This document shows positions 18,423 through 27,708 of a stretch of DNA of 64,000 nucleotides, in pieces. The notes under the pieces are model-generated. The model did no database searches, had not been told where the DNA came from, and worked only from the letters and a program-made list of their open reading frames with translations. Each line of letters opens with the position of its first letter. Within the stretch, counting starts at the first letter, position 1. Made by a program: the position numbers and the translations under genes. Source of the stretch: Bacteroidales bacterium (lineage in GTDB: Bacteria > Bacteroidota > Bacteroidia > Bacteroidales > UBA932); NCBI GenBank assembly GCA_017501525.1, contig JAFVWT010000012.1, positions 1 through 64,000 on the forward strand, written 5' to 3'.

Positions 18423-19010
18423 TACTCCAATCAGGTTCATAAATTCACTTCTGGTGCGTTCATCTTTCAGGAATGCTCCGGTAAATGCCGATGTCGTGGT
18501 TACAGAGTTTTGTTTTTGAACACCTCTAAGTTGCATACACATGTGGGATGCTTCAATAACCACACCTACCCCTAATGGATGTAGAGTGTTCTGGATGCAG
18601 TCTCTAATCTGAACTGTGAGACGTTCCTGTACTTGCAGTCTTCTTGCGAAACACTCCACTACTCTGGCTATTTTGCTCAAGCCTGTAATGTATCCGTTGG
18701 GGATGTATGCGACATGTGCTTTCCCGTAAAATGGGAGCATGTGGTGTTCGCACATCGAGTAAAGTTCTATATCCTTGACAATAACCATTTGACGATAGTC
18801 TTCCTTGAACATCGCAGAACGGAGAATCTCTGAGCCGTCCTGTGTGTATCCCTGGGTTAGGAACTGCATACTTTTAGCGACTCTAAGGGGAGTTTTAAGA
18901 AGTCCTTCCCTTTGAGGGTCTTCTCCTAAAAGGCGTAATATTTCTTTATAGTGAGCAGAAAGTTCGTCGGTGATTAGTGTATCAAACTCTTCAATTTTTC
19001 TGTATGCCAT
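18411..19010 (-). CDS. folE: GTP cyclohydrolase I
   Basis: Converts GTP to 7,8-dihydroneopterin triphosphate, the first step to folate; 199 residues. The zinc ligands are present (MCEHHMLPF and the later HMCMQLRGV), as are the [23 protein letters not shown] signature and [12 protein letters not shown]. It is a single-gene unit convergent with cca. Confidence 0.97.
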   Translation of the reverse strand: MAYRKIEEFDTLITDELSAHYKEILRLLGEDPQREGLLKTPLRVAKSMQFLTQGYTQDGSEILRSAMFKEDYRQMVIVKDIELYSMCEHHMLPFYGKAHVAYIPNGYITGLSKIARVVECFARRLQVQERLTVQIRDCIQNTLHPLGVGVVIEASHMCMQLRGVQKQNSVTTTSAFTGAFLKDERTRSEFMNLIGVSIH

Positions 19011-19332
19011 ACTTATGGTTTTTTGTGTTTAACTCTTCTTTCGGTCTATTCCCACTCTTTTGTCTGTAAGATTTCCTTTAAATCTACCTTCAAAAGGGTA
19101 AAACTATTCTTGAAAGCAGTTTATAACATTTCTGATAATAATTAGGGAAAATCCCATAAACGGCTGTAAAGTTGTTTATGAAGCTCTCCTTAAAATGTCC
19201 GCAATATTAACTAAAATGTTGAAAACTGCCAATTTATTTCTAAATTTGTCCTTGCAGGGAGGGACTCTGTGGCGCTTTCGCCAATATTGAGGTTTTGCGT
19301 CAATTCTAAATTTAACCTGAGGAGAGAGATAT
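19011..19332. other. Divergent regulatory gap between folE and the ABC ATPase gene
   Basis: A 322-base AT-rich gap. It contains a full promoter for the plus-strand gene (19219-19248) and, in its leader, a short hairpin GGCG-CTTT-CGCC at about 19272-19283. Nothing coding is seen. Confidence 0.6.
19219..19248 (+). promoter_or_regulatory. Promoter of the ABC ATPase gene
   Basis: TTG (19219-19221), 19 bases, TAAATTTG (19241-19248): a complete Bacteroidota -33/-7 match. The leader to the start codon is about 80 bases. Confidence 0.75.
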
Positions 19333-20034
19333 ATGGGAAAGAAAGAGGTTATCCATATCGAAAATGTTTCAAAATTCTACACTGCCGAGTCTCATACGGT
19401 CAAGGCTCTGGATCTTATTTCACTTTCAGTTTACAGTAATGACTATATTGCAATTATGGGACCTTCAGGTTCCGGGAAATCTACCCTGATGAATGTGATA
19501 GGGTGCCTTGATTCTTTTGATTCAGGGAGTTATCTGCTTAATGGAACAGATGTAAAAGGACTTGGGGAAGATGCTCTTGCTCAAGTAAGAAACAGAGAGA
19601 TTGGCTTTGTATTTCAGTCATTTAATTTGTTACCCGGTTATACGGCACTGGAAAATGTCGAGTTGCCTCTGATATATGCAGGGGTCTCTTTCCGGGCAAG
19701 GAGACTCAAGGCTATGGAAATGTTAGAGAGAGTAAAATTACTTGATAGGGCAGATCACCTGCCGGACCAGCTCTCCGGTGGACAACGTCAGCGGGTGGCA
19801 TTGGCCAGAGCATTAGTGAATTCTCCATCAATTATTCTGGCTGATGAGCCGACAGGAAATCTAGATTCTGCTACATCTAATGAAATAATGTCTATATTTG
19901 AACAATTGTATAAGGATTGTTGTACGATAATTGTAGTGACACATGAGCCGGACATTGCCCGTTGCGCCAGAAAGGTCATCTGTCTGAAAGATGGCAGGAT
20001 AGAGAGAACATACGAGCAGGAGGTCGGTTTGTAA
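19333..20034 (+). CDS. ABC transporter ATP-binding protein (MacB/LolD type), orphan
   Basis: A 233-residue ATPase subunit of the MacB/LolD/FtsE class. It has Walker A GPSGSGKST at about residue 43, a Q-loop in VFQSFNLLPGYTALENV, the LSGGQRQRVALARAL signature near 148 and Walker B IILADEPTGNLDS. Such subunits pair with FtsX-like permeases in lipoprotein release or efflux, but no permease gene is adjacent, so the partner must lie elsewhere. It is followed 67 bases later by the adenosyltransferase gene; any functional link is unclear. Confidence 0.9.
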   Translation: MGKKEVIHIENVSKFYTAESHTVKALDLISLSVYSNDYIAIMGPSGSGKSTLMNVIGCLDSFDSGSYLLNGTDVKGLGEDALAQVRNREIGFVFQSFNLLPGYTALENVELPLIYAGVSFRARRLKAMEMLERVKLLDRADHLPDQLSGGQRQRVALARALVNSPSIILADEPTGNLDSATSNEIMSIFEQLYKDCCTIIVVTHEPDIARCARKVICLKDGRIERTYEQEVGL

Positions 20035-20101
20035 TGTTGTGAAGGCGAAAGACAGTAGAATATTTGAAAATAATTTTAACAAACATCAAATAATAGATAT
20101 T

Positions 20102-20632
20102 ATGGCTATATATACAAAAAAAGGTGACTCGGGGGAGACCTCGTTAGTGGGAGGTGAGCGAGTCTCAAAGGCGTCAGATAGGGTTAATGCCTATGGGGAT
20201 ATCGATGAATTGATTTCATGGTTGGGATATATAAGAAGTTCGTTGACTTGCCAGTCAGATTTTCTTAGAAATGTGCAATGTGCTCTTATGAACGGCTCTG
20301 CGTGGGTGGCCTCACAAGGAGATTGTCCGAAACTTGCTCCGTTTGATGCAACTCAAGTCAAGGTGCTTGAGCAGGAGATAGATCGTATGACTTCTGAAAT
20401 GCCTAAGCAGACTGCGTTTATTCTTCCCTCTGCACCGCAGTCGGCATCTGTTTGCCATATCGCAAGAACTGTGTGTCGTAGAGCGGAGCGTTCTACAATC
20501 GGATTGAATGATGGAAGGGAAAATGTTCAGAATGTGGTAAAGTATCTTAACCGTCTTTCTGATTATCTTTTTACTTTAGGTAGGTATTGTTGTTATAAAG
20601 AGAATATAGCTGAAGATTTTTGGTTAGTATAG
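20102..20632 (+). CDS. Cob(I)alamin adenosyltransferase, PduO type
   Basis: A 176-residue ATP:corrinoid adenosyltransferase from the ATG at 20102; a GTG further upstream is in frame but adds unrelated residues. It forms adenosylcobalamin. The N-terminal ATP-binding motif YTKKGDSGETSLVGG and the VNAYGDIDELISWLG segment are typical, as is RTVCRRAERS followed by YLNRLSDYLFTLGRY at the C-terminus. No other cobalamin genes are nearby. Confidence 0.93.
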   Translation: MAIYTKKGDSGETSLVGGERVSKASDRVNAYGDIDELISWLGYIRSSLTCQSDFLRNVQCALMNGSAWVASQGDCPKLAPFDATQVKVLEQEIDRMTSEMPKQTAFILPSAPQSASVCHIARTVCRRAERSTIGLNDGRENVQNVVKYLNRLSDYLFTLGRYCCYKENIAEDFWLV

Positions 20633-20649
20633 GATTATTTCTATATTTG
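20620..20649 (+). promoter_or_regulatory. Promoter of the DUF2795 gene
   Basis: TTG (20620-20622), 19 bases, TATATTTG (20642-20649): a full match, overlapping the 3' end of the adenosyltransferase gene, with a leader of about 38 bases. Confidence 0.78.
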
Positions 20650-20691
20650 CCCCCTCAAAAAAAGTAACAACTATATAAAAAATAAAAGATT

Positions 20692-20913
20692 ATGTATTGG
20701 ACATTAGAATTGGCTTCCAAATTGGAGGATGCTCCATGGCCTGCAACAAGAGATGAACTGATTGACTATGCGACCCGTTCAGGTGCTCCATTAGAAGTTA
20801 TCGAAAATCTCGAAGATCTTGAAGATGACGGAGAAGTATACGAAAGCATAGAAGAAATCTGGCCTGATTATCCTAGTAAAGAGGACTTTTTCTTTAACGA
20901 AGAAGAATATTAA
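20692..20913 (+). CDS. DUF2795 domain protein
   Basis: A 73-residue, strongly acidic protein of the DUF2795 family (PWPATRDELIDYATRSGAP core; C-terminal Asp/Glu-rich tail with a Phe triplet). These small proteins are widespread in Bacteroidota and have no known function. The gene has its own consensus promoter and a strong terminator, so it is a monocistronic, probably well-expressed unit. Confidence 0.85.
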   Translation: MYWTLELASKLEDAPWPATRDELIDYATRSGAPLEVIENLEDLEDDGEVYESIEEIWPDYPSKEDFFFNEEEY

Positions 20914-20957
20914 TAGAAATACTGGAGATAATTAGCTGCAGCCCGGCAACATATAAA

Positions 20958-20996
20958 GATGGTCCGATAAGTTCAAACTATCGGGCCATCTTTTTT
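20958..20996 (+). terminator. Intrinsic terminator of the DUF2795 gene
   Basis: GATGGTCCGATA pairs with TATCGGGCCATC (one wobble) across an eight-base loop, followed by six T. Confidence 0.88.
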
Positions 20997-21028
20997 ACTT
21001 TCTTGAATGATAATGAATTGGAGGAATT

Positions 21029-21319
21029 ATGGTAACATTTAGTTTTGTGCAATACGGAGAGAATTTGGGAACTCGACCTTTGGGACAGCAGGTGCGGGAA
21101 ATTCTGCTTCCATTGATAGAGCAGAATGATTGTGTTGTTCTCGATTTTACAGGTGTGAATGTGGTAAGCAATTCATTTGCTGATGAATGTATTGCTAAGT
21201 TATTATTGAATATGTCGCTGTCGGAACTTAAGCAGCGGACTACTTTCAGGGGACTTAATCCGGTGGCTGCAGAGTGCATTCTTACAGCCTTGAAACGTAG
21301 GCGTCTGGCTATGGTGTAG
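21029..21319 (+). CDS. STAS-like DUF4325 domain protein
   Basis: A 96-residue protein of the STAS-like DUF4325 family: LGTRPLGQQVREILLPLI, then the core strand VVLDFTGVNVVSNSFADECIAKLL, which resembles anti-sigma-antagonist folds. The expected phospho-site region is VVSNSF. Unusually for this window, it has a good Shine-Dalgarno, GGAGG, 5 bases before the ATG. There is no partner kinase nearby, so the role is unknown; the family is sometimes found beside ATPase or kinase partners. Confidence 0.8.
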   Translation: MVTFSFVQYGENLGTRPLGQQVREILLPLIEQNDCVVLDFTGVNVVSNSFADECIAKLLLNMSLSELKQRTTFRGLNPVAAECILTALKRRRLAMV

Positions 21320-21355
21320 TCGGGTAATTAAATCAGGTCTTGGTAATATGACGCA

Positions 21356-22648
21356 CTATGCGCGGGTTACCTTCCGATAAGTGCGGAATCCATAGAGGGT
21401 GATTATTGCAAAGCTGAGCAGTGGCAGGATGAAGGAGATGTTTACTGCGGGGTGATGCAGAATTTCCTGTTTGTCAATGATCAGTCCTTGCAAGGGTGGC
21501 ATAATTGCGCCGCCGACAATGGCCATTACCAGAAATGCTGCCCCTAATGAAGTGTCCTGGCTTTCAACATTTTCCAATGCAATACCATAGATGGTGGGGA
21601 ACATCAGCGACATAAAAACTGAGATTCCGACAAGGCAGTACAATCCCAACTTTCCTACAATGGCAATAGTGCCGAAGGTGCAAAGCATTGCTCCGATTCC
21701 AAAAATTCCCAACAGCAATCGGGTATTGATAAACCTCATCAGGAAGGTGCAAATAAATCGTCCGCACAAAAACAGACACATTGCTATAATGTTGAAATTC
21801 TGAGCAGTAGCTTTGTTGATTCCCAAATTGTCAGCATAATGGATGATATAGGTCCAAACCATAATTTGCGCCGCTACATAAAATACCTGAGTGACAACCC
21901 CTTCGCGATATACTTTATTCTTCCACAGACGCTTGACGGTATTTATAGCTTTGTCCTGCTGAACTGATGCATCGGTCTGAGGCATCTTCTTGAATGCAAT
22001 AATCAAAAAGATGATCAAAACCACGATTCCAAGAATAACATAGGGATCCCTGATTACTGCCAAATCGTGCAATCGTATATTTGCTTTTTCTGCTTCGCTG
22101 AGAGTGTGGAAAAAAGTCTCTCCTGCACCATTTCTCTGGTCAGAGAGCAAAGAGGGGAGGACAATTGTCGATGCTACCGCCATTCCCAACAGAGAACCCA
22201 GTGGGTTGAATGCTTGTGAAAGATTCAAACGGCGGGTGGCACTCTCTTTGGAACCCAATGAGAGGATAAAAGGATTTGCTGTAGTTTCCAGAAAAGCGAG
22301 TCCGAAGGTCAAAATGTACAATGAAAGGCAAAAGAACAAAAAGTTCTGCATCATTGCCGCAGGGATGAATAGAAAAGCCCCGATCGCATACAATCCGAGT
22401 CCTAGAAGAATACCGCTTTTGTAATTGTATCTTCTGATGAACAATGCTGCAGGAATAGCCATTGTGGCATATCCTCCATAAAAGGCAAATTGGACCCAGG
22501 AGGCTTCAAAAGTGGAGAGTTCCATCACAGTCTGGAAGGCAGCCACCATAGGATTTGTAATATCATTGGCAAAACCCCAAAGAGCAAAAAGTGAGGTAAT
22601 GAGAATGAATGTGACCAGGTATTTCTTTTCTATTAGTTTGTCTTTCAT
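21356..22648 (-). CDS. fucP: L-fucose:proton symporter
   Basis: A major facilitator transporter of 430 residues with about 12 membrane segments and a FucP-type start (FALWGFANDITNPMV, then LETTANPFILSLG and LNLSQAFNPLGS). The assignment to fucose rests on the family pattern and on its place at the end of a fucI-fucA-fucK operon. Its ATG overlaps the fucK stop as ATGA. Confidence 0.93.
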   Translation of the reverse strand: MKDKLIEKKYLVTFILITSLFALWGFANDITNPMVAAFQTVMELSTFEASWVQFAFYGGYATMAIPAALFIRRYNYKSGILLGLGLYAIGAFLFIPAAMMQNFLFFCLSLYILTFGLAFLETTANPFILSLGSKESATRRLNLSQAFNPLGSLLGMAVASTIVLPSLLSDQRNGAGETFFHTLSEAEKANIRLHDLAVIRDPYVILGIVVLIIFLIIAFKKMPQTDASVQQDKAINTVKRLWKNKVYREGVVTQVFYVAAQIMVWTYIIHYADNLGINKATAQNFNIIAMCLFLCGRFICTFLMRFINTRLLLGIFGIGAMLCTFGTIAIVGKLGLYCLVGISVFMSLMFPTIYGIALENVESQDTSLGAAFLVMAIVGGAIMPPLQGLIIDKQEILHHPAVNISFILPLLSFAIITLYGFRTYRKVTRA

Positions 22649-24072
22649 TGTTTTACAATTTTTGGATTGAAAATCTGTGGATTAACACTGCATCTTACGA
22701 CTTCTCGCAATGCCGCCAAATCTGCTACCTCTCCTGCCGTCATGGCCTGAACCAGAATGTTCCCCATTGCGGTAGCCTCAACGGGTCCCGCCCAAACGGG
22801 AATCTCCAATGCATCTGCGGTGAGTTGGTTGAGCAGTGCATTTTGAGAACCGCCTCCGATGATGTGCAGACGAGTGGGACGATGATGTAAAACAGAGGTC
22901 ATTCCTTGAATCGCCTCACGATATTTTGCGGCCAAAGATTGCAACACGCAACGTGTCATCTGAGCTTTGGTATGAGGGACAGGTTGTTCCGATTTACGGC
23001 AGTAATCGGTGATAGCACTCTCCATCGATGGTGGATTTGTAAATGCTGGATCTGCGACAGGGATAAGGCTGGAGATTTGGGCCTCCTGTGCGGCAGGCAG
23101 CAAAGTCTCAAAATTTTGTTCCTCTCCATCCTCTTTCCATTGTGCCATCAGGCGTTGTAAAATCCATAATCCGGTGATATTCTGCAAGAAACGGATCCCT
23201 CCTCCCACTGCTCCTTCGTTGGTGAATTCTGCTGCGAGAGCCTCCTTTGTAAGTACTGGTTCGGGTAATTCTACCCCTAATAAAGACCAGGTTCCTGAAC
23301 TTAAGAAAGTGACAGGTTCTTCTTCTGAGACGGCAGGAATTGCAGCGACTGCAGAGGCTGTATCGTGCGATCCGACAGCGATAACCTGAATTTCTCCAAG
23401 ACCTGTCTCGGCGGCTATCTCGGGTCGCAGTGTTCCACGCACTGAGCCGGGCATTACGATTTTGCCAAAAATATGTTTTGGCAGTCCCAATGCCTCAATC
23501 GTCTCCCACGACCAATCCCGACTGCGGGCATCCAACAGCTCAGATGTGGAGGCAATACTATATTCATTATTAATCTCCCCCGTAAGGAAATAACTGAACA
23601 AATCGGGCATAAACAGCAGATGCTCAGCAGCTTCCAATTGAGTACTTCCTTTTATGCTGAACAATTGCGCCAGAGTGTTAATCTCTAAAGGCTGTATACC
23701 TGTAGTCGCATAGTGACTTTCGGGATTGAGAATTTTGGAAACTTTCTCAGGAATTCCGACGGTACGCTCATCGCGATAACATACAGGATTTCCAAGCAAT
23801 TTCCCGTTGCGGTCAATCAGACCGAAATCGACACCCCAAGTGTCAAGCCCCAGACTCACAACAGGATAGCCTTTGGCTGCAGCTTTTTTAAGTCCTGTAA
23901 TCATCTGGTCAAAAAGTGCCGGGAAATCCCAGTAGAGGGTATCTCCAAGTCGTACAGGATGATTTCTAAATCGGTGGATCTCTTCAATCACAATTTTTCC
24001 ATCCTCCAGCCATCCTGCAATAATTCTTCCGCTGCTGCCCCCAAAGTCGGCGGCAAGGTATACTTTGTCCAT
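22645..24072 (-). CDS. fucK: L-fuculokinase (RhaB-type FGGY kinase)
   Basis: A carbohydrate kinase of 475 residues from the ATG at 24072; a TTG 12 bases upstream is also in frame. The N-terminal AADFGGSSGRIIAGW and the DTWGVDFGLID segment are of the rhamnulokinase branch of FGGY kinases. The ATP-binding region (FLSSGTWSLLGVE, IIGGGSQNALLNQLTADAL) is complete. The operon context (fucose isomerase, aldolase and symporter, the known Bacteroides order fucI-A-K-P) argues for L-fuculose as substrate. By sequence alone it could be called rhamnulokinase. Confidence 0.85.
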   Translation of the reverse strand: MDKVYLAADFGGSSGRIIAGWLEDGKIVIEEIHRFRNHPVRLGDTLYWDFPALFDQMITGLKKAAAKGYPVVSLGLDTWGVDFGLIDRNGKLLGNPVCYRDERTVGIPEKVSKILNPESHYATTGIQPLEINTLAQLFSIKGSTQLEAAEHLLFMPDLFSYFLTGEINNEYSIASTSELLDARSRDWSWETIEALGLPKHIFGKIVMPGSVRGTLRPEIAAETGLGEIQVIAVGSHDTASAVAAIPAVSEEEPVTFLSSGTWSLLGVELPEPVLTKEALAAEFTNEGAVGGGIRFLQNITGLWILQRLMAQWKEDGEEQNFETLLPAAQEAQISSLIPVADPAFTNPPSMESAITDYCRKSEQPVPHTKAQMTRCVLQSLAAKYREAIQGMTSVLHHRPTRLHIIGGGSQNALLNQLTADALEIPVWAGPVEATAMGNILVQAMTAGEVADLAALREVVRCSVNPQIFNPKIVKQ

Positions 24073-24087
24073 CTTTTGTCTCAAAAA

Positions 24088-24732
24088 TTATTTCATTGGA
24101 GTTTTCTTGCCAAGGACATAAATGTCCAGGTCTTCAATCTCTTCAGGTGTAAGGACTGTATAATTTCCACCACTCTGAACAATGATTCTGCAAGCCATTT
24201 CAAAGAACATAGCACGTTCAAAAGCCTGATCAAAATCTTTTCCGCAAACCACTTGTCCGTGGTTGGTAAGCAAAATGGAGTTGTGTTCCTGCATAGCTTC
24301 CACTACTGCTGCTGCCAGTTCGGGGGAACCGGGGCGAAGGTATGGAATCACAGGTATCTCACGTCCCACGTGGCAAGGAACTTCAGCTGTGACATTGAAA
24401 TTCTCAGGCTTGTTTTTCATACAGGAAACAGCTGTGGCATAGGGAGATTGGAAATGCAGTACAACATTCACATCTGGACGGTTACGCAGCACTCCGAGGT
24501 GAAAACCACTTTCCATAGAGGGTTTTACTCCGTTGAGAACTTCTCCTGTTGCGATAATGCAACGGGAGATTTTCTCTTTTTGAATAGTAGGGACCCACGA
24601 ACCTGTACCCGAAATCAAAGCTTCGTCACCGATTCGCCACGATAGATTTCCACTGCTGCATACAGTCAATCCTGCATCCCCGACACGATGTGCCTGACGG
24701 ATGAATTCTTCAAAATGGAGATTGGTAATCAT
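24088..24732 (-). CDS. fucA: L-fuculose-phosphate aldolase (class II aldolase/adducin family)
   Basis: A 214-residue aldolase that would split L-fuculose-1-phosphate to lactaldehyde and dihydroxyacetone phosphate. The N-terminal SSGNLSWR, the SMESGFHLGV (catalytic Glu region) and LLTNHGQVVCG (third zinc His) are visible. The usual zinc pair His-x-His reads His-Phe-Gln (LHFQSPYAT), so the second ligand is Gln. This may be a lineage variant or a change in metal binding. It lies between fucI (6 bases) and fucK. Confidence 0.88.
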   Translation of the reverse strand: MITNLHFEEFIRQAHRVGDAGLTVCSSGNLSWRIGDEALISGTGSWVPTIQKEKISRCIIATGEVLNGVKPSMESGFHLGVLRNRPDVNVVLHFQSPYATAVSCMKNKPENFNVTAEVPCHVGREIPVIPYLRPGSPELAAAVVEAMQEHNSILLTNHGQVVCGKDFDQAFERAMFFEMACRIIVQSGGNYTVLTPEEIEDLDIYVLGKKTPMK

Positions 24733-24738
24733 ACGTTT

Positions 24739-26514
24739 CTATTTATAGATTGGTCCATAATTCTGGCAAGCGCGGAAGTCAGCACCCTCTTTGTCCATAC
24801 CGAAAGCATTCCAGGCCGCAGGACGGAAAATTTTATCTTCGGGAACATTGTGCATACAAACAGGGATACGGAGCATCGAAGCCAAAGTAATCAAATCAGC
24901 ACCGATATGGCCATAGCTGATAGCACCGTGATTTGCTCCCCAATTGTTCATCACCGAATAAACATCTTTGAAAGGGGCTTTGGTCTCATCCAAACGGGGT
25001 ACAAACCAGGTGGTAGGCCAGGTAGGGTCGGTACGCATATTCAAAACCTGATGGATTTCAGGGTCAATCTCTGCAGTCCATCCCTCTGCAATCTGCAATA
25101 CAGGGCCCAATCCTTTGACAAGGTTCAATCGGCTCATAGTGACAGGCATTCCCCCTTTTGAAAGGAAATTGCTGGAGAATCCGCCACCTCTGAAATAGTC
25201 TCTGTCGGCAGGCATCCAGTTGGTGTTTCTCAAACATCCTTCAACATCTGCAGGGGTCATCTCCCAGGCTGGTTTCATACAAGGTTCACCCGCTACATTG
25301 GTGCTGGCTCCGGTAGCATCCAAAGTGGTTGCACCTGAATTGATAAGGTGAATCATACCGCCCGAAGCGATTCCGTCAAGTTCTTTGCCTGTTACACGTT
25401 TGACAGCCTCAGGGCTCCAGTATGTGCGGACATCTGAGAACATTTGGCCACAACCTGTCAACAATTTGCCGAAAAGCATTGCAACACCGTTGCAGGCATC
25501 ATTTTCAGTAGCCAGAACATAAGCTTCGCGGATACCATTCCAGTCAAATGTACTGCAAAGCAAAGCTTCGGTAAAGTCTCCGTTGGGTTTCCAGTCGGTC
25601 CATTGGCGTTGTCCCTGGAAACCGGCAGCGATAGCATTGTGTCCGATAGCTTCCTCTTTGAATCCCATCTCACGCAAACGGGGATTTCCCAACATCAAAT
25701 CGCGGACAATCAAAGTCATTTTTACAACAAATTCCCAGTCAGCATCTTTTCCTGCACGGTCTTTCTGTTTTTCAGGACGATTTTTGTCCCAACCCTCATT
25801 GACTTTGCAATATTTTTCGGTCCAGGCCATTGCCTTTGCATATTCTTCGTGGTCGTAGATTCCTTCCTCCATTCTGCGTAGAATCTCAGTTTCATCCACA
25901 CTCTCGTTTCTCATACCAAGATATTCCTGGAAGAAATTCTGGTCTACGATACTTCCTGCAATACCCATACATTGGCTGCCGATTGAAAGATAACTCTCAC
26001 CACGCATTGTAGCAACAGCAAGAGCAGCTCTTGCCCAGCGGAGAATCTTTTCAGCTACATCTTCAGGAATGGTGTTGTCTGCCAAATCCTGAACATCGTG
26101 GCCATAAATTCCAAATGCAGGAAGACCTTTTTGGGCGTGACCTGCCAATACTGCAGCAAGGTAGACAGCACCGGGACGTTCAGTTCCGTTGAATCCCCAT
26201 ACAGCCTTTGGCCAATGCGGGTGCATATCCATAGTTTCAGAACCATAACACCAGCAAGAAGTTACAGAGATGGTAGCGCCGACACCCTCACGTTCAAATT
26301 TTGCCTGACAAGCTGCAGTTTCAGCCACGCGGCCGATAGTTCCATCGGCAATGACACACTCTACAGGAGTTCCGTCAGAATGTTTGACATTGGTCGAAAT
26401 AAGTTCTGCAACAGCTTTTGCAAGATTCATTGTCTTCTCTTCAAGACTTTCACGCACACCACCTTGACGGCCGTCAATGGTAGGACGGATACCAATTTTG
26501 GGATATTTGCTCAT
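24739..26514 (-). CDS. fucI: L-fucose isomerase
   Basis: Converts L-fucose to L-fuculose; 591 residues, the normal length. The sequence begins [19 protein letters not shown] and has the family segments [27 protein letters not shown] and the C-terminal [29 protein letters not shown]. It is the first gene of the minus-strand operon fucI-fucA-fucK-fucP. No fucR regulator lies beside it; a palindrome in the upstream gap could be an operator. Confidence 0.97.
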   Translation of the reverse strand: MSKYPKIGIRPTIDGRQGGVRESLEEKTMNLAKAVAELISTNVKHSDGTPVECVIADGTIGRVAETAACQAKFEREGVGATISVTSCWCYGSETMDMHPHWPKAVWGFNGTERPGAVYLAAVLAGHAQKGLPAFGIYGHDVQDLADNTIPEDVAEKILRWARAALAVATMRGESYLSIGSQCMGIAGSIVDQNFFQEYLGMRNESVDETEILRRMEEGIYDHEEYAKAMAWTEKYCKVNEGWDKNRPEKQKDRAGKDADWEFVVKMTLIVRDLMLGNPRLREMGFKEEAIGHNAIAAGFQGQRQWTDWKPNGDFTEALLCSTFDWNGIREAYVLATENDACNGVAMLFGKLLTGCGQMFSDVRTYWSPEAVKRVTGKELDGIASGGMIHLINSGATTLDATGASTNVAGEPCMKPAWEMTPADVEGCLRNTNWMPADRDYFRGGGFSSNFLSKGGMPVTMSRLNLVKGLGPVLQIAEGWTAEIDPEIHQVLNMRTDPTWPTTWFVPRLDETKAPFKDVYSVMNNWGANHGAISYGHIGADLITLASMLRIPVCMHNVPEDKIFRPAAWNAFGMDKEGADFRACQNYGPIYK

Positions 26515-26572
26515 AATAAATGTATTGTTTAGTATAATTAATCAAGTTTGTATTAACATCGCAAGTTAGCAT

Positions 26573-26584
26573 ATTTTGCAAAAT
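26573..26584. promoter_or_regulatory. Candidate operator between fucI and the RND operon
   Basis: A perfect 12-base palindrome ATTTTGCAAAAT in the 165-base divergent gap, about 60 bases before fucI. It could be a binding site for a dimeric fucose regulator. No regulator gene is adjacent, so this is only a candidate. Confidence 0.35.
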
Positions 26585-26679
26585 GCCCCAAAAAAACTAC
26601 CCACTTCCCGGGTCACATCAGCACATTTTTTGCAAGTAGTTGAATTGATTTTTCGTATGTTTGTGGAGACAATTTTATT

Positions 26680-27708
26680 ATGAGAAAAGTATTCAATTCA
26701 ATAGTTTTAATGGGTGCAGTGGCACTTTTATTCTCCTGTGGAGGGGGAAAAAGTGATAAGGTCAAACCCAAATCGCAAGTAAATGTGGAGGTTCTGACTG
26801 TTGAACCATCGGCAGAAGGACATTATGTGGTCTATCCTGCAGAGGTGACAGCCTCAGGAATAGTTACAATAACAGCACCACATTCGGGAATATTCAGCGG
26901 AGTAGCCGTCTCTCGGGGGGATGCAGTCTCCAAAGGAGATTCTCTTGTCCATATCGATTCAAAAAGTGTAAAGGGGAGTTACGATTTTGCAATGGCAACC
27001 CTCTCACAGGCGGAGGATGCTCATTCCAGAGTGAAGAGTGTCCACGACAAAGGGAGCGTCGCAGATGTGAAAATGGTGGAGGTGGAGACCGCTTTGTCAA
27101 AAGCTAGGGCAATGGCATTTTCGGCACAGGAGTCTTTAAATGAATGCACTGTGAAATCCCCCTTTGACGGTATTGTAAGTGATATTTATGCAGAACAAGG
27201 GGTGAGTGTCTCAATTGGTGAACCACTTTTCCGAGTAGTCGATTTATCTACAGTCAAGATCAAAATATCTGTCCCTGAAAAAGAAATTGCATCGATGCAA
27301 AAAGGGACCGGAGCATTGATTGATGTCCCTGCATTGAATCTTTATTCACTCTCAGGAGAAGTTACTTCAAAAGGGGTGGTAGGATCCCCTTTGAGTCATA
27401 CCTATGACTGCTATCTGCAACCTTTGTCACAAATCGAAAATCTTATGCCCGGAATGATTTGCAAAGTCCGTTTTCCACAAAATGGTCTGGAAGAGATGAT
27501 TATCATCCCATCTTCTGCGGTAGACCTCGATAATCAGGGCAAATATGTATGGGTAGTCACCGACGGAAAGGTTTCCAAACGGTATATAAAGGTTGGCGGT
27601 TTTGCAGGTAAAGGTGTCAATGTCACAGAGGGACTCAATATCGGCGACAAAGTGATAATATCGGGAGCATCAAAAGTCTCTTCTGGAATGATTGTCAATG
27701 TGTTATGA
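26680..27708 (+). CDS. RND efflux periplasmic adaptor lipoprotein
   Basis: A membrane-fusion protein of 342 residues. The signal peptide ends in lipobox Leu-Phe-Ser-Cys20, followed by a Gly-rich linker. A lipoyl-like hairpin domain follows (SGIFSGVAVSRGDAVSKGDSL and the mirror half ESLNECTVKSPFDGIVSDIYAEQGVSV), with a helical hairpin between, then beta-barrel and proximal domains. It bridges the permease and the TolC-like channel. Its stop overlaps the permease ATG as ATGA. A TATGTTTG box lies 17 bases before the start. Confidence 0.93.
   Translation: MRKVFNSIVLMGAVALLFSCGGGKSDKVKPKSQVNVEVLTVEPSAEGHYVVYPAEVTASGIVTITAPHSGIFSGVAVSRGDAVSKGDSLVHIDSKSVKGSYDFAMATLSQAEDAHSRVKSVHDKGSVADVKMVEVETALSKARAMAFSAQESLNECTVKSPFDGIVSDIYAEQGVSVSIGEPLFRVVDLSTVKIKISVPEKEIASMQKGTGALIDVPALNLYSLSGEVTSKGVVGSPLSHTYDCYLQPLSQIENLMPGMICKVRFPQNGLEEMIIIPSSAVDLDNQGKYVWVVTDGKVSKRYIKVGGFAGKGVNVTEGLNIGDKVIISGASKVSSGMIVNVL

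Noticed and set aside
23713..24645. A 310-residue open frame on the plus strand across fucA/fucK
   Set aside because: It is antisense to two well-recognised fucose genes, has no family motifs, and its composition is that of a shadow frame.
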